Below are positions 43,908 through 53,077 of a stretch of DNA of 64,000 nt, in pieces (positions within the stretch are counted from its first letter, which is position 1; each line of letters starts with the position of its first letter). The notes beneath the pieces are model-generated. The model saw only the letters and a list, made by a program, of their open reading frames with translations. It was not told where the DNA came from and did no database searches. A program made the position numbers and the translations under genes. The DNA comes from Virgibacillus necropolis (lineage in GTDB: Bacteria; Bacillota; Bacilli; Bacillales; Amphibacillaceae): NCBI RefSeq assembly GCF_002224365.1, contig NZ_CP022437.1, forward strand, positions 3,286,001-3,350,000. Direction: 5' to 3'.

Positions 43908-45089
43908 TTATTTTATATCCAATGCTCGCTTTAAGTCCTGAATTAAATCCTCCACATCTTCAATTCCAACCGCATAACGAACCAATCCTTCCGGTATCCC
44001 TAGTGCTTTTCTTTCTTCAGGTGTACATTCTACATGGCTTGTGGTTCTGGCAGGTCCTACGGTTGTTTCAACTGAACCAAGATTTGCTGCACGGTTTGCA
44101 TATTCCAATTTTGGTAATACTTTTCGGACGGTATCCATTCCACCTTTGAGAGCAAAACTTAACATACCACCAAAATTACTCATTTGCTCTTTTGCAATAT
44201 CGTGATTTGGATGGGTTTTAAGCCCTGGATAGTATATTTCTTCGACTAAGTCGTGACTTTGTAAATAGGTCGCAATTTTCATGGCACTTTCGCACTGTCT
44301 TTTCACTCTTAAATCTAGTGTTTTCATTCCACGTATCATTAAATAGGCTGCCATCGGGTCCATTGTTGCACCATTAATTTCTCTGTAATGATAGATTGGC
44401 TCCACGAGTTCGGCTTTTCCGCAAACCACACCACCTAGTGCGTCAGCATGCCCTCCCAAGAATTTTGTTGCGCTGTGAATAACAAGATCAGCGCCTAGTT
44501 CCAATGGATTTTGGTTAATTGGTGTTGCGAATGTATTATCAACAAATACGAGAGCACCTGCTTCGTGACCTGCTTTGACCATTCGTTTGATGTCTGTGAT
44601 TTTCACTGTTGGATTTGTCGGACTCTCTAAATATAAAATTTTACATCCTTTTGCTACTTCTCTTTCAATTTGTTCGTGATCTCCTGTGTCGCATAACTCT
44701 ACCTCGATATTTAACTGCGGTAAAAACTCTGAAAATATCTTATTTGTGCCACCGTATGTATCTTTGATCGATACAATACGGTCACCTGGTCTTAAATAAG
44801 TAGCTAGCGAATTACTTATCGCTGCCATCCCAGTTGAAAAACTTGTGGAATCCTCGGCGCCTTCTAGTATTTTCACCTTATCTTCAAACGATTGGACAGT
44901 CGGATTGGTGTTCCTTCCGTAAATATGCCCTTCTTTATTTCCAATTGCTACATCATACCATTCGTCTATATCATCATAGTTATAAGCAACACTAAATACG
45001 GTCGGCACTTGGGTTGCACCGTGTACTCTATATTTCTTTTCCCCAGCCCATACCGATTTAGTCGCTTTTTTCACATCTTTATTTGTCAT
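43908..45089 (-). CDS. PLP-dependent gamma-lyase/gamma-synthase (methionine gamma-lyase or cystathionine type)
   Basis: A 393-residue Cys/Met metabolism enzyme. The PLP lysine lies in HSATKFLGGHADALGG; GMAAISNSLATYLRPGDRIV, ESPTNPTVKITDIKR and NLGSVETTVGPARTTSHVEC are family segments. It starts 16 bases after the M24-family gene, so the two are an operon. Family members cleave or replace the gamma substituent of methionine, homocysteine or cystathionine. Pairing with a creatinase-like amidohydrolase hints at breakdown of a derivative amino acid. Confidence 0.85.
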   Translation of the reverse strand: MTNKDVKKATKSVWAGEKKYRVHGATQVPTVFSVAYNYDDIDEWYDVAIGNKEGHIYGRNTNPTVQSFEDKVKILEGAEDSTSFSTGMAAISNSLATYLRPGDRIVSIKDTYGGTNKIFSEFLPQLNIEVELCDTGDHEQIEREVAKGCKILYLESPTNPTVKITDIKRMVKAGHEAGALVFVDNTFATPINQNPLELGADLVIHSATKFLGGHADALGGVVCGKAELVEPIYHYREINGATMDPMAAYLMIRGMKTLDLRVKRQCESAMKIATYLQSHDLVEEIYYPGLKTHPNHDIAKEQMSNFGGMLSFALKGGMDTVRKVLPKLEYANRAANLGSVETTVGPARTTSHVECTPEERKALGIPEGLVRYAVGIEDVEDLIQDLKRALDIK

Positions 45090-45105
45090 ATGTTCACCCC
45101 GTAAA

Positions 45106-46275
45106 TTATTTTTTCATATATAAATCTCTTGGGAAGTTTGCCAATGTCTCGCATCCATTATCGGTAATTCTGATTGTTTCACTTATCTCGCACCCATAGT
45201 TTTCATACCAAATACCGGGGATAAAATGGAAGGTCATATTTGGCTCGATAACTGTTTTGTCACCATTTCTGATACTGACTGTATGCTCGCCCCAATCAGG
45301 TGGATAACTTAGCCCAACTGAATACCCTAATCTCGAATCTTTGATTATCCCATGTTTTTTAATTGTTTTTCTAAATACTTCTTCTATTTGTTCACTCGTC
45401 ATACCAGGTTGCGTACAGTGAATGACCTCTTCTATCCCATAGTTAATTACTTTTGATAAATCTAGTAACTTATCATTCGCTTCGCCTAACACCATTGTTC
45501 TCGCCATTGGGCTATGATATCGCTTATGACACCCAGCTATTTCGATGATAACGGGATCATTTTTCTTGTATCTTCTTTCCGACCATGTCATATGAGGCGC
45601 TGATGTTTCCTCTCCAGCAGGAATTAATGGTACAATAGCACTGTAATCGCCCCCGAATTCTTCAAAACCCTTTATTTGGGCTCGCATAATTTCAGCTGCC
45701 ACGTCACACCCACGTGCTCCCACGTTAAGACTTTCATATCCTACCTGCATTGCTTTTTCTACTATTTTCGCTGCTTTTTTCATATAATTAATTTCTTGAT
45801 CGGACTTAACTAAACGAACCCAGTTGACTAAAACACTGGCATCTTCAATTTTCGTTTCCGGCAGCATCCATATAAATTCTTTATAAAATCGTGCAGAAAA
45901 AAAGTGCGTTTCCATCTCAACTCCAACCGTTTTTTGTTCAACATTTCGTTTGATTAGAAAATCCGCTACAAAGTGCATGGGATGTTTAAATTCAGATTGT
46001 ACGTAATCATCACTGTAGGGAACGATACTTTCTTCTTTTAACCAGGACGTTAATTTCGCACTATTTGCATCCATTTCCCTTCCAATCCATGTGGGATCAT
46101 CTTCATCGATAGTCAAAATGATAAACTGCGGCACATAAAACGACCAAGCATTATAACCGGTTAAATAATTCATGTTCGAAGGGTTCGTGATAATTAATAC
46201 TTCAATTCCCCTTTCTTGCATTTTTTGCTTTGTGCGGTTGATTCTCATCTTATATTCATCAATCGTAAAATCCAT
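45106..46275 (-). CDS. M24-family (creatinase/DoeA-like) hydrolase lacking metal ligands
   Basis: A 389-residue 'pita-bread' protein: N-terminal creatinase domain (MKIITNPSN-like start, NMNYLTGYNAWSFYVPQ) and C-terminal catalytic domain. In metal-dependent Xaa-Pro peptidases the first ligand Asp residues occur as D-x-G and S-D; here the matching segment is VIIEIAGCHKRYHSPMARTM, with Glu and Pro instead. The His of WGEHTVSIRNG and Glu of GCEISETIRI remain. This pattern is like creatinase and the ectoine hydrolase DoeA/EutD, which cut C-N bonds without metal. An ectoine or creatine-type substrate is possible but not proven. Confidence 0.78.
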   Translation of the reverse strand: MDFTIDEYKMRINRTKQKMQERGIEVLIITNPSNMNYLTGYNAWSFYVPQFIILTIDEDDPTWIGREMDANSAKLTSWLKEESIVPYSDDYVQSEFKHPMHFVADFLIKRNVEQKTVGVEMETHFFSARFYKEFIWMLPETKIEDASVLVNWVRLVKSDQEINYMKKAAKIVEKAMQVGYESLNVGARGCDVAAEIMRAQIKGFEEFGGDYSAIVPLIPAGEETSAPHMTWSERRYKKNDPVIIEIAGCHKRYHSPMARTMVLGEANDKLLDLSKVINYGIEEVIHCTQPGMTSEQIEEVFRKTIKKHGIIKDSRLGYSVGLSYPPDWGEHTVSIRNGDKTVIEPNMTFHFIPGIWYENYGCEISETIRITDNGCETLANFPRDLYMKK

Positions 46276-46346
46276 TCGACTCCCCCCTTTACTAATTTTA
46301 TTAAATCAGGAAGTCCTCTATGATCTTTTTATCCGTCATATTTGTC

Positions 46347-46380
46347 AGGGACAAGAGGGACAGGGCCCTTGTCCCTCTTA
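46347..46380. other. Overlapping alternative hairpins
   Basis: AAGAGGGACA/TGTCCCTCTT (46354-46380) is one stem; AGGGACAAG/CTTGTCCCT (starting 46348) uses the same right-hand bases and is mutually exclusive with it. It lies between the divergent M24 and Cof-phosphatase genes. Confidence 0.5.
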
Positions 46381-46552
46381 TTTTAAAACGGATCAAGCTT
46401 GCTCATTTTGTCTCGCAAACGATCTTCCGCTTCTTTTCTTTAAAATACTTTATATCTATTTTCACTAATTTCTCTTCACTAGTAATCACAGCCGAAAATT
46501 TATGCGAAAAAGTGTATAATAGAAGTAGTATAAAAAAAGTTAGGGGATTACA

Positions 46553-47419
46553 ATGAAACTAATTGCTACAGACTTAGATGGTACATTATTAAACAAAAAA
46601 GGCGAAGTTAGTGCTGAAAATGCAAAAGCGATTCGAATGGCAATGGATCGTGGAATCAAATTTGTGGTTGCAACTGGGCGATCTTATGATGCTGCAAGTA
46701 AACCACTTCAAGAAGTTGGATTATCGTGTCCAATTATTTGTCTAAATGGTGCAAATACCTATTCTTTGAATAAAGAACTGCTAAGAAATGCCCCGATGGA
46801 TTTAACGGTTTCTCGCAAAATTCAAGCCATCTGTCGGAAAGAAGACGTGTATTTCGAATTATTCACAAATAATGGAGTCTATTCAACTAATAGAGAACAC
46901 TTTATGGAAGTGATGGTAGACATTTTGACTTCAACACATCCAAATTCCTCTGAAGCGGAAATTCGAATAGCTGCTGAGCAACGTTTTCAGAATGAACGGG
47001 TGCAATTCGTACATAATTATGATGATTTATTTTCAATGGATGACATTGAAATATATAAAATCCTAGCTTTTTCTCTTGAAAAAGGGAAACTAAGCAATGT
47101 ACGTAGTCAACTAGATAAGGAAACAGAGCTTGCAATAACTTCTTCTGGCGACATTAATCTTGAATTTAACCACCCCGATGCTCAAAAAGGAATTGCTCTT
47201 GCAAATCTAGCAGATAGCATGGGAGTACGAATGGAAGATGTGATGGCGTTAGGAGACAACTTTAATGATGCATCGATGCTTCAAATGGCTGGAATCGGTG
47301 TTGCAATGGGTAATGCTGTTGATGAAATCAAAGAACTTTGTTCGCACACTACCAAATCAAATAATGATCATGGGGTTGCTTTTGCTATCGAACAGATGTT
47401 GAAGAAAGTTAGTTTGTAA
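46553..47419 (+). CDS. Cof-type HAD-superfamily sugar-phosphatase
   Basis: A 288-residue HAD hydrolase of the Cof/IIB subfamily. Motif I is DLDGTLLN (Asp8, Asp10), motif II VATGRS, motif III around HPDAQKG with Lys, and motif IV GDNFNDASML. The large IIB cap lies between residues about 85 and 190. Such enzymes dephosphorylate sugar phosphates, FMN or PLP. It is monocistronic and has a terminator shared with the converging YeeE/YedE gene. Confidence 0.9.
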   Translation: MKLIATDLDGTLLNKKGEVSAENAKAIRMAMDRGIKFVVATGRSYDAASKPLQEVGLSCPIICLNGANTYSLNKELLRNAPMDLTVSRKIQAICRKEDVYFELFTNNGVYSTNREHFMEVMVDILTSTHPNSSEAEIRIAAEQRFQNERVQFVHNYDDLFSMDDIEIYKILAFSLEKGKLSNVRSQLDKETELAITSSGDINLEFNHPDAQKGIALANLADSMGVRMEDVMALGDNFNDASMLQMAGIGVAMGNAVDEIKELCSHTTKSNNDHGVAFAIEQMLKKVSL

Positions 47420-47464
47420 TATAGAACTTACAAAATCCTGTCTTCCCACATACCAACCTAAAAC

Positions 47465-47502
47465 AAAAAATCACCATGCGAACGCTCACATGGTGATTTT
47501 TT
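47465..47502 (-). terminator. Terminator of the intact YeeE/YedE gene
   Basis: Arms AAAAAATCACCATG/CATGGTGATTTTTT. It lies directly after the transporter stop codon and between converging genes. The copy at 34525-34564 is its duplicate. Confidence 0.85.
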
Positions 47503-47508
47503 CATTTC

Positions 47509-48765
47509 CTAACAAAACGAGTCCTTCGATTTCGGTACAGATAATCCAAACAGTGGTCTGAGATAAAGTGCTAAAAATGTTCCTGCCAACGCTAAGATTC
47601 CCCAGACATATCCATGGAGACTGAACGAGGCGATTCCGCCGAAGTATGCACCGATATTACAACCGAATGCAAGACGAGCGCCATAGCCCATTAATAGGCC
47701 TCCAATAATAGAAGCTGCTACATTTTTCAGGTTTATTTTCGTGAATTTGAACAACCCGCCTGCTGCTGAAGCAAGGAATGCCCCTAGAATAACGCCGAAG
47801 TTCAATACAGTTGTTGAATCTGCAAAAATGGATGACTGCAATGCTTGTGCGCTTGCACCTTGCCAATAACCCCAAGATGCAACATCGATGCCGAAGAACG
47901 TGGCGATTTTAGAACCCCATAATGCGAAAGCTGAAGTGACACCCCATGGTGTACCACGGGTCATTAATGTCACTGCATTCAGAACAGCTAAAGCAATCGC
48001 TGCTGCGAACAATGGCCATGAGCCACGGAAAATCCGCTTCCAGCCATTTGCAGATGGTTTAGGTGCCATTCTTGGTGGACGCTTCTTTTTTTCTACAGCT
48101 AACGTGATCCACGTGATGATACCAAACAGCAAGATTGATATGGCCCAGGCACCACCATAGCCAAGTCCTGTTGAGGTTGCTAGGGAAATGGGTTCGAATG
48201 CTGGCATCTCTTCTGTCCAGAATGGTAGATGGTAGGCTCCTATTGTTGCGCCAACGATAAAGAATAATAGCGTGATAAACATGACGGTGCGTCCGCCACC
48301 GACTGCGTAGAGCGTACCAGATGCACAGCCTCCACCAAGCTGCATGCCTATTCCAAATATGAAAGCACCAACTACAAGGCTAACTCCAACGGGCGATACA
48401 TAACCGGAAACGCCCCCTCCAAAAAAGGAGTAACCGAATGCTAGAATCGGAGCGAATAAGGTAACCGCTACTGCCAGCATTAACATGTGTGAGCGTAGTG
48501 CCTGCCCGTTTCCTACAGACATCAACCTACGAAATGCCGATGTAAAGCCAAAGCGTGCATGGAATAAGGTGTAACCAAGCAACAATCCAATGACGAGCAG
48601 TATTGGCTGCGTAATAGCTTGTGTGGCCAGTAGATAAATAAACAATATTGCACCAACGACTAACCCACCAATGATTAAGCGCGTTTGTGGACTGTTCAGT
48701 TCAGTATTTTCCCGCTGAACGGGATCTTTCACTTCATCTATTGGTTGAACATTTACTGGTGACAT
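47509..48765 (-). CDS. YeeE/YedE-family sulfur-compound transporter (TsuA type)
   Basis: A 418-residue protein with about ten hydrophobic helices. The conserved cysteines that carry the sulfur substrate are in QLGGGCASGTLYAVGGG and RLAFGCNIGAYFGGI, and the two halves of the protein are internal repeats. It should import thiosulfate or a similar small sulfur anion. The ATG after AAAGGGTG is taken as start, three codons inside the longest frame. No TsuB/TusA-like partner gene adjoins it. Confidence 0.87.
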   Translation of the reverse strand: MSPVNVQPIDEVKDPVQRENTELNSPQTRLIIGGLVVGAILFIYLLATQAITQPILLVIGLLLGYTLFHARFGFTSAFRRLMSVGNGQALRSHMLMLAVAVTLFAPILAFGYSFFGGGVSGYVSPVGVSLVVGAFIFGIGMQLGGGCASGTLYAVGGGRTVMFITLLFFIVGATIGAYHLPFWTEEMPAFEPISLATSTGLGYGGAWAISILLFGIITWITLAVEKKKRPPRMAPKPSANGWKRIFRGSWPLFAAAIALAVLNAVTLMTRGTPWGVTSAFALWGSKIATFFGIDVASWGYWQGASAQALQSSIFADSTTVLNFGVILGAFLASAAGGLFKFTKINLKNVAASIIGGLLMGYGARLAFGCNIGAYFGGIASFSLHGYVWGILALAGTFLALYLRPLFGLSVPKSKDSFC

Positions 48766-48892
48766 GTAAAACACCCTTTCCTGATAAAAATAGTCGGAAT
48801 TACTTTATAATAATGGTTAGTTGTTGACATGTCAAAGGAATAATTTTGAAGGGATTGTTTTACCCGCAATCATTATATCGTTTAGAACCAAA

Positions 48893-48942
48893 CAAAAACG
48901 AGGATTGTCACTTGAGTTATAAATGACCATCCTCGTTTTTTG
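48893..48942 (-). terminator. Terminator between YeeE/YedE and the amidohydrolase operon
   Basis: Arms CAAAAACGAGGAT/ATCCTCGTTTTTTG around a 23-base loop. It is about 40 bases past the stop of the amidohydrolase operon. Confidence 0.8.
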
Positions 48943-48981
48943 TGAAAAATAAGCAACTGGACCGAGACATCTGTCCCCCGG

Positions 48982-50151
48982 TCACACTAATTTAAGGGTT
49001 GTGCCTAGTAGTGTGTTTGCGCCGTTTTCGATGTCTGTTGGTGCGGCGTATTCTTTAGGGTTGTGGCTGACTCCGTTTAGGCATGGGATAAATATGAGTC
49101 CTGAGTTCATGATTGTGGATAGTGAGTTGGCGTCATGATTCGCACCACTAGCCATCACGTGATAGCTCATATCTATTTCTTGGCAAGTTTCTTCAGCTGC
49201 TGCTAAAACTATTTCTGATAAGTCAGATGGATGTTTTTCAACGTTCGGTTTAATCGTCACATTATGATTTTGACGCGCATAGTTTGAAACCTCTTCTGTT
49301 ATATCATGCATCGTCTTGATATTTGTTCCTCTGACTTCCAGAACAAATTCTACTTTCCCTGGCACGACATTAGGTAAGTTCGGATGGACAAATAATTCTC
49401 CTACTGTCCCCACATTAGGAGGGCCATATGATTTAACAATCTTTTCAAAATTTAATAATACGTTAGCCGTATGTGTTAAAGCATCGTCCCGCTCAGTCAT
49501 TGCCATCGTCCCAGAATGAGCAGACTCACCGTGAACGGTCACATCTAATCGTTTAATACCAGCAATCGTATTCACAATACCAATATTTATATTATCTTTT
49601 TCTAACGTTTTTCCTTGTTCAATATGGAGCTCAATATAATCACTATATTGATCAACATTCACCGTATCCTTGACTTGCTGAAGCGAAAAAGGCGTTCGTT
49701 TTAACCTGTCAATAAAATCATCATTAAAATCAATCATGCCACAAAATGCCCGACTGCCAAACGTACCCCCCAATATATTGGCCTCTTCACCACGAAAAGA
49801 TACAACTGTGACAGGTCGCTTTAATTCCGCATGATTTTCAGTTAACGTCATTAATACTTCAAGTCCTGCCACGACACCTAGCGCACCGTCATATTTCCCA
49901 CCATCTTTGACAGTATCTAAATGCGAGCCAATCAACACGCCTTTTTCACCCTCTGGACCTATTGTACCGAAGACATTCCCAATTGCATCACGGTACGTTC
50001 TTATGTCATGAGCTTCACATTTATCAATAAACCAGTCGAGTGCCGCTTCTTCTTGTTCTGAATAAGCCAAACGTGTAACACCTTCTGATTCGGAAGTAAT
50101 TTGATTCACTTCATCCAACATAGTCATTAATCTTTGCTTATTTATTTTCAT
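48982..50151 (-). CDS. Allantoate amidohydrolase/N-carbamoyl-L-amino acid hydrolase (M20 family)
   Basis: A 389-residue two-metal amidase. Metal ligands appear in GSHLDTVKDGGKYDGALGV (His, Asp) and FRGEEANILGGTFGSRAFCG (Glu), and the lid domain holds ESAHSGTMAMTERDDALTHT. It would open a carbamoyl amide, either allantoate or an N-carbamoyl amino acid. It lies 19 bases after the cyclic amidohydrolase gene and so acts on that enzyme's product. Confidence 0.88.
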   Translation of the reverse strand: MKINKQRLMTMLDEVNQITSESEGVTRLAYSEQEEAALDWFIDKCEAHDIRTYRDAIGNVFGTIGPEGEKGVLIGSHLDTVKDGGKYDGALGVVAGLEVLMTLTENHAELKRPVTVVSFRGEEANILGGTFGSRAFCGMIDFNDDFIDRLKRTPFSLQQVKDTVNVDQYSDYIELHIEQGKTLEKDNINIGIVNTIAGIKRLDVTVHGESAHSGTMAMTERDDALTHTANVLLNFEKIVKSYGPPNVGTVGELFVHPNLPNVVPGKVEFVLEVRGTNIKTMHDITEEVSNYARQNHNVTIKPNVEKHPSDLSEIVLAAAEETCQEIDMSYHVMASGANHDANSLSTIMNSGLIFIPCLNGVSHNPKEYAAPTDIENGANTLLGTTLKLV

Positions 50152-50170
50152 TGATCATCACAATCCTTCA

Positions 50171-51523
50171 TTAATAATTCGGTTTAACAAATTGACCTCT
50201 ATTATTCTCTACAACACCATGATCATGGGTATAAACCATTTCACCTCTAACAATAGTCGCCTCAATGCGATTATTTACCGTATGCTCATGAAATGGTGAG
50301 ACATCAGAAATCGAAATAAACTCATTCTCATCAATTTGCCATGATCCACGATTATGAATAACTGTAAAATCGGCATCTTTACCTTGCTCAATAGACCCTT
50401 TATTGTTCAAGTTAAATCTTTGAGCTGGAGCGAGTGCCAACAATTCTGCAAATTTACTTAACGTAACCTTTTTTTCACCAATCAAATAATCAAAAAGTAA
50501 TGGAATCATAATTTCCAAACCAGGGGATCCTGATTTTGCTTTAAAAATATTGTCATCTCCAATTGACTTATCCTTTTTTTGCCAAGGCGCATGGTCAGAC
50601 GTGATAAAATCGATACCTCCACTAAGTAACTGTTCTTCTAATTCTTTCAACTCATTCGGTTCCCTTAATGGAGGGTTAATTTTTGCTTTTGGACCAAATT
50701 TCTTCAAATCTTCAGTCGTTAATAACAAATAATTATAGCAAGTCTCAGCGGTCACATTCGTTCCTTGTGCTTTAAACCAATTAATATATTCAAGACTTTT
50801 CGCATGACTAACATGAACGATGTGCAACTTCGCATGTGCCCATGAAGCCATATCTAGCAGTTTGATTACAGCTGTAGTTTCCGTAACAGGTGGCCGAGTC
50901 AAGTTATGATAAATAGATTCAACACGATTTTCTCGCTTGGCATCTTCAATATAACGTGTTAATAATTCATCATTCTCGGCATGGAAAGCTACGATTAAAT
51001 CTCGGTCTGCAGCTTTTCTCATCGTTTCCAATATATCAGCATCTGATATTCTCGGAAATCGATAAGGATCTGTCTCAAATGTTGAAAGTTTAAATCCTAC
51101 CACACCGCCATCAGCTAATTCATCAACGACAGCCGCACCATTTTCTTTCGGAACTGTACCCCATAAGGCAACATCGATAACAGCTTCTTTAGAAATCGTA
51201 TCAATTTTCTCTTTCAGTATATCCTTATTTGTTACAGGTGTTGGTAAATCATAAGGCATATCGATAAAGAGTGTTATGCCGCCTTTTGCTGCTGCCATTG
51301 ATGCCCGATGAATCCCTTCATTTGGATTACTATAGCAATGCACGTGCGTATCGATAAACCCTGGGAAAATATAATCCTGTCCAAAGTCATCCACCGTTTC
51401 CGCGTCTAGATGACCTTGTATTTTTGAAACCTCTACTATTTTGCCATTGGTAATACCAATTTCTCCTAAAAAATTTTCCTCTGGTGTCACAATATAACCT
51501 CTTACTACTTTTTCAACCATCAT
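50171..51523 (-). CDS. Cyclic amidohydrolase (allantoinase/dihydropyrimidinase/hydantoinase family)
   Basis: A 450-residue TIM-barrel hydrolase. The binuclear metal site is seen in PGFIDTHVHCYSNPNEG, the lysine expected to be carboxylated in GFKLST, HAENDELL, IVHVSHAKS and FITSDHAPW. It hydrolyses a cyclic ureide or imide ring. Length and motifs lie between allantoinase and hydantoinase, so the exact ring is uncertain. GGAGG precedes the ATG pair at the start. The operon order is symporter, this gene, M20 amidase. Confidence 0.88.
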   Translation of the reverse strand: MMVEKVVRGYIVTPEENFLGEIGITNGKIVEVSKIQGHLDAETVDDFGQDYIFPGFIDTHVHCYSNPNEGIHRASMAAAKGGITLFIDMPYDLPTPVTNKDILKEKIDTISKEAVIDVALWGTVPKENGAAVVDELADGGVVGFKLSTFETDPYRFPRISDADILETMRKAADRDLIVAFHAENDELLTRYIEDAKRENRVESIYHNLTRPPVTETTAVIKLLDMASWAHAKLHIVHVSHAKSLEYINWFKAQGTNVTAETCYNYLLLTTEDLKKFGPKAKINPPLREPNELKELEEQLLSGGIDFITSDHAPWQKKDKSIGDDNIFKAKSGSPGLEIMIPLLFDYLIGEKKVTLSKFAELLALAPAQRFNLNNKGSIEQGKDADFTVIHNRGSWQIDENEFISISDVSPFHEHTVNNRIEATIVRGEMVYTHDHGVVENNRGQFVKPNY

Positions 51524-51578
51524 CTTAATCCTCCTTCGTTGCTTTGTTACATCCTTATATTGATACTTCGCTATACCC

Positions 51579-52967
51579 TTACTTTGTCGCTTTATTAATT
51601 CCTGCCATAATGACTAATCCTAAAAATGAGCCAATTAACCCGTAAACGACATACATACTTGTTCCTAATCCGTGAGCAATTGCCGAACCTGATATCCCCA
51701 TAACAATGCTAACGATTCCTGCACGATTATCAAGAACGTTTTTATCTTTAAGGATAAACCCACCAATTATAGGAACCAGTAATGCCGATACCGAATAAGC
51801 AAACGATGCGACTATCCAACCTAAAGCTTGTGGATAGAAAATTGCCAATGACGCGGCAATGGTAAGCACAACAACAGACACGATTCTAGAAATAGACAAG
51901 AGCTTCTTTTCTTTAACATCAGGGTTAATGTGATTTGTGTAAATATCTTTTGTAATCGTTACCACTACTGATTGAACAGCACTACTTAACGTAGACATAA
52001 TCGTCGCAACAATAAATACTGAAAACATAATTAAAAACCAATCAGGGGTTTGCATTAAAAACCAGCCTGTTGCATTTTCTGCATTCCCTAATGAAGGATT
52101 AAGTGAACGAACAGTCAGACCAATCGTTGAAGACCAAAACGTTGCAATGGCAAATAGAACAGCTGTTATACCTATAGCTTTCTTGGCATTTTTGGCATTA
52201 TTTGCTGAATAAATGCGTTGATAAAGCTGCTGGTTCGTTAAGTTACCAGGCATCACACCAAAAATCCAAAATAACACCGTCCCCATTCCAACACCTACTA
52301 ATCCTTTAGGGAAGTCAGATATTTCACTTGGTGTGTTCGACATGATCGTTTGAAAGCCATCTCCCATATTTAACGCCATGAAGAAGGCGATAACCGCACC
52401 AATTGCCATAGCACAGCCAAAAATAAAGTCAGTCCATGCAACCGATGTCATTCCTGCTGGCAATACAAACGCCAAACTAATAATCGCAAATATGGCTACC
52501 ATTAGCGATGCATTCATACCTGTGATAGTTGCAAAAATTTTCCCGAAACCGACCAATTGCGTAATCATCCAGCCAAACGGAACAATTAACGTACACAGAA
52601 TTGTAAGAATCGATAATACTGGATTGCGTCCATAAATGTCTCTGATAATATCTGGCATTGTTTCAAATTCACTATTTCTAAGCCATTTAGCCATAAATAA
52701 AAATGGGAGAAATCCTATCATTGTTAATATCCCATATGTTAAAGTCGACCAACCACTTGAATAGGCAGTCCCTACAAGACCAACAATAGTTCCACCACCC
52801 ATAACAGTAGCAAATTGCGTACCAACTTGTACATATAGCGGTAAGGCTCTACCTCCGACATACCAGTTTTCAATTCCTTTATTTTTTCGTCCTAAAAAAT
52901 AAGAAAAAGTTATTATACTCAAAAGCACAATCGCAATCGTTATGAATAAAATTAGATTTGTATTCAA
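51579..52967 (-). CDS. Sodium:solute symporter (SSS family), probable ureide/hydantoin uptake
   Basis: A 462-residue membrane protein with 12-13 helices. SSS family features are GRKNKGIENWYVGGRALPLY, TQFATVMGGGTIVGLVGTAY and MSTLSSAVQSVVVTITKDIY. It is the first gene of the operon with the cyclic amidohydrolase and M20 amidase, so it likely brings in their substrate. It faces the IclR regulator gene across 110 bases that must hold both promoters. Confidence 0.88.
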   Translation of the reverse strand: MNTNLILFITIAIVLLSIITFSYFLGRKNKGIENWYVGGRALPLYVQVGTQFATVMGGGTIVGLVGTAYSSGWSTLTYGILTMIGFLPFLFMAKWLRNSEFETMPDIIRDIYGRNPVLSILTILCTLIVPFGWMITQLVGFGKIFATITGMNASLMVAIFAIISLAFVLPAGMTSVAWTDFIFGCAMAIGAVIAFFMALNMGDGFQTIMSNTPSEISDFPKGLVGVGMGTVLFWIFGVMPGNLTNQQLYQRIYSANNAKNAKKAIGITAVLFAIATFWSSTIGLTVRSLNPSLGNAENATGWFLMQTPDWFLIMFSVFIVATIMSTLSSAVQSVVVTITKDIYTNHINPDVKEKKLLSISRIVSVVVLTIAASLAIFYPQALGWIVASFAYSVSALLVPIIGGFILKDKNVLDNRAGIVSIVMGISGSAIAHGLGTSMYVVYGLIGSFLGLVIMAGINKATK

Positions 52968-53077
52968 GCTAAATCCTCCTTTAATATTGATTTTGTGTTT
53001 AGAATGATATATTATGATGAATATTTAGGCAAACCTGACATCTTATATAATGAGACATAAAAGAAGGAGTTGTTGAT

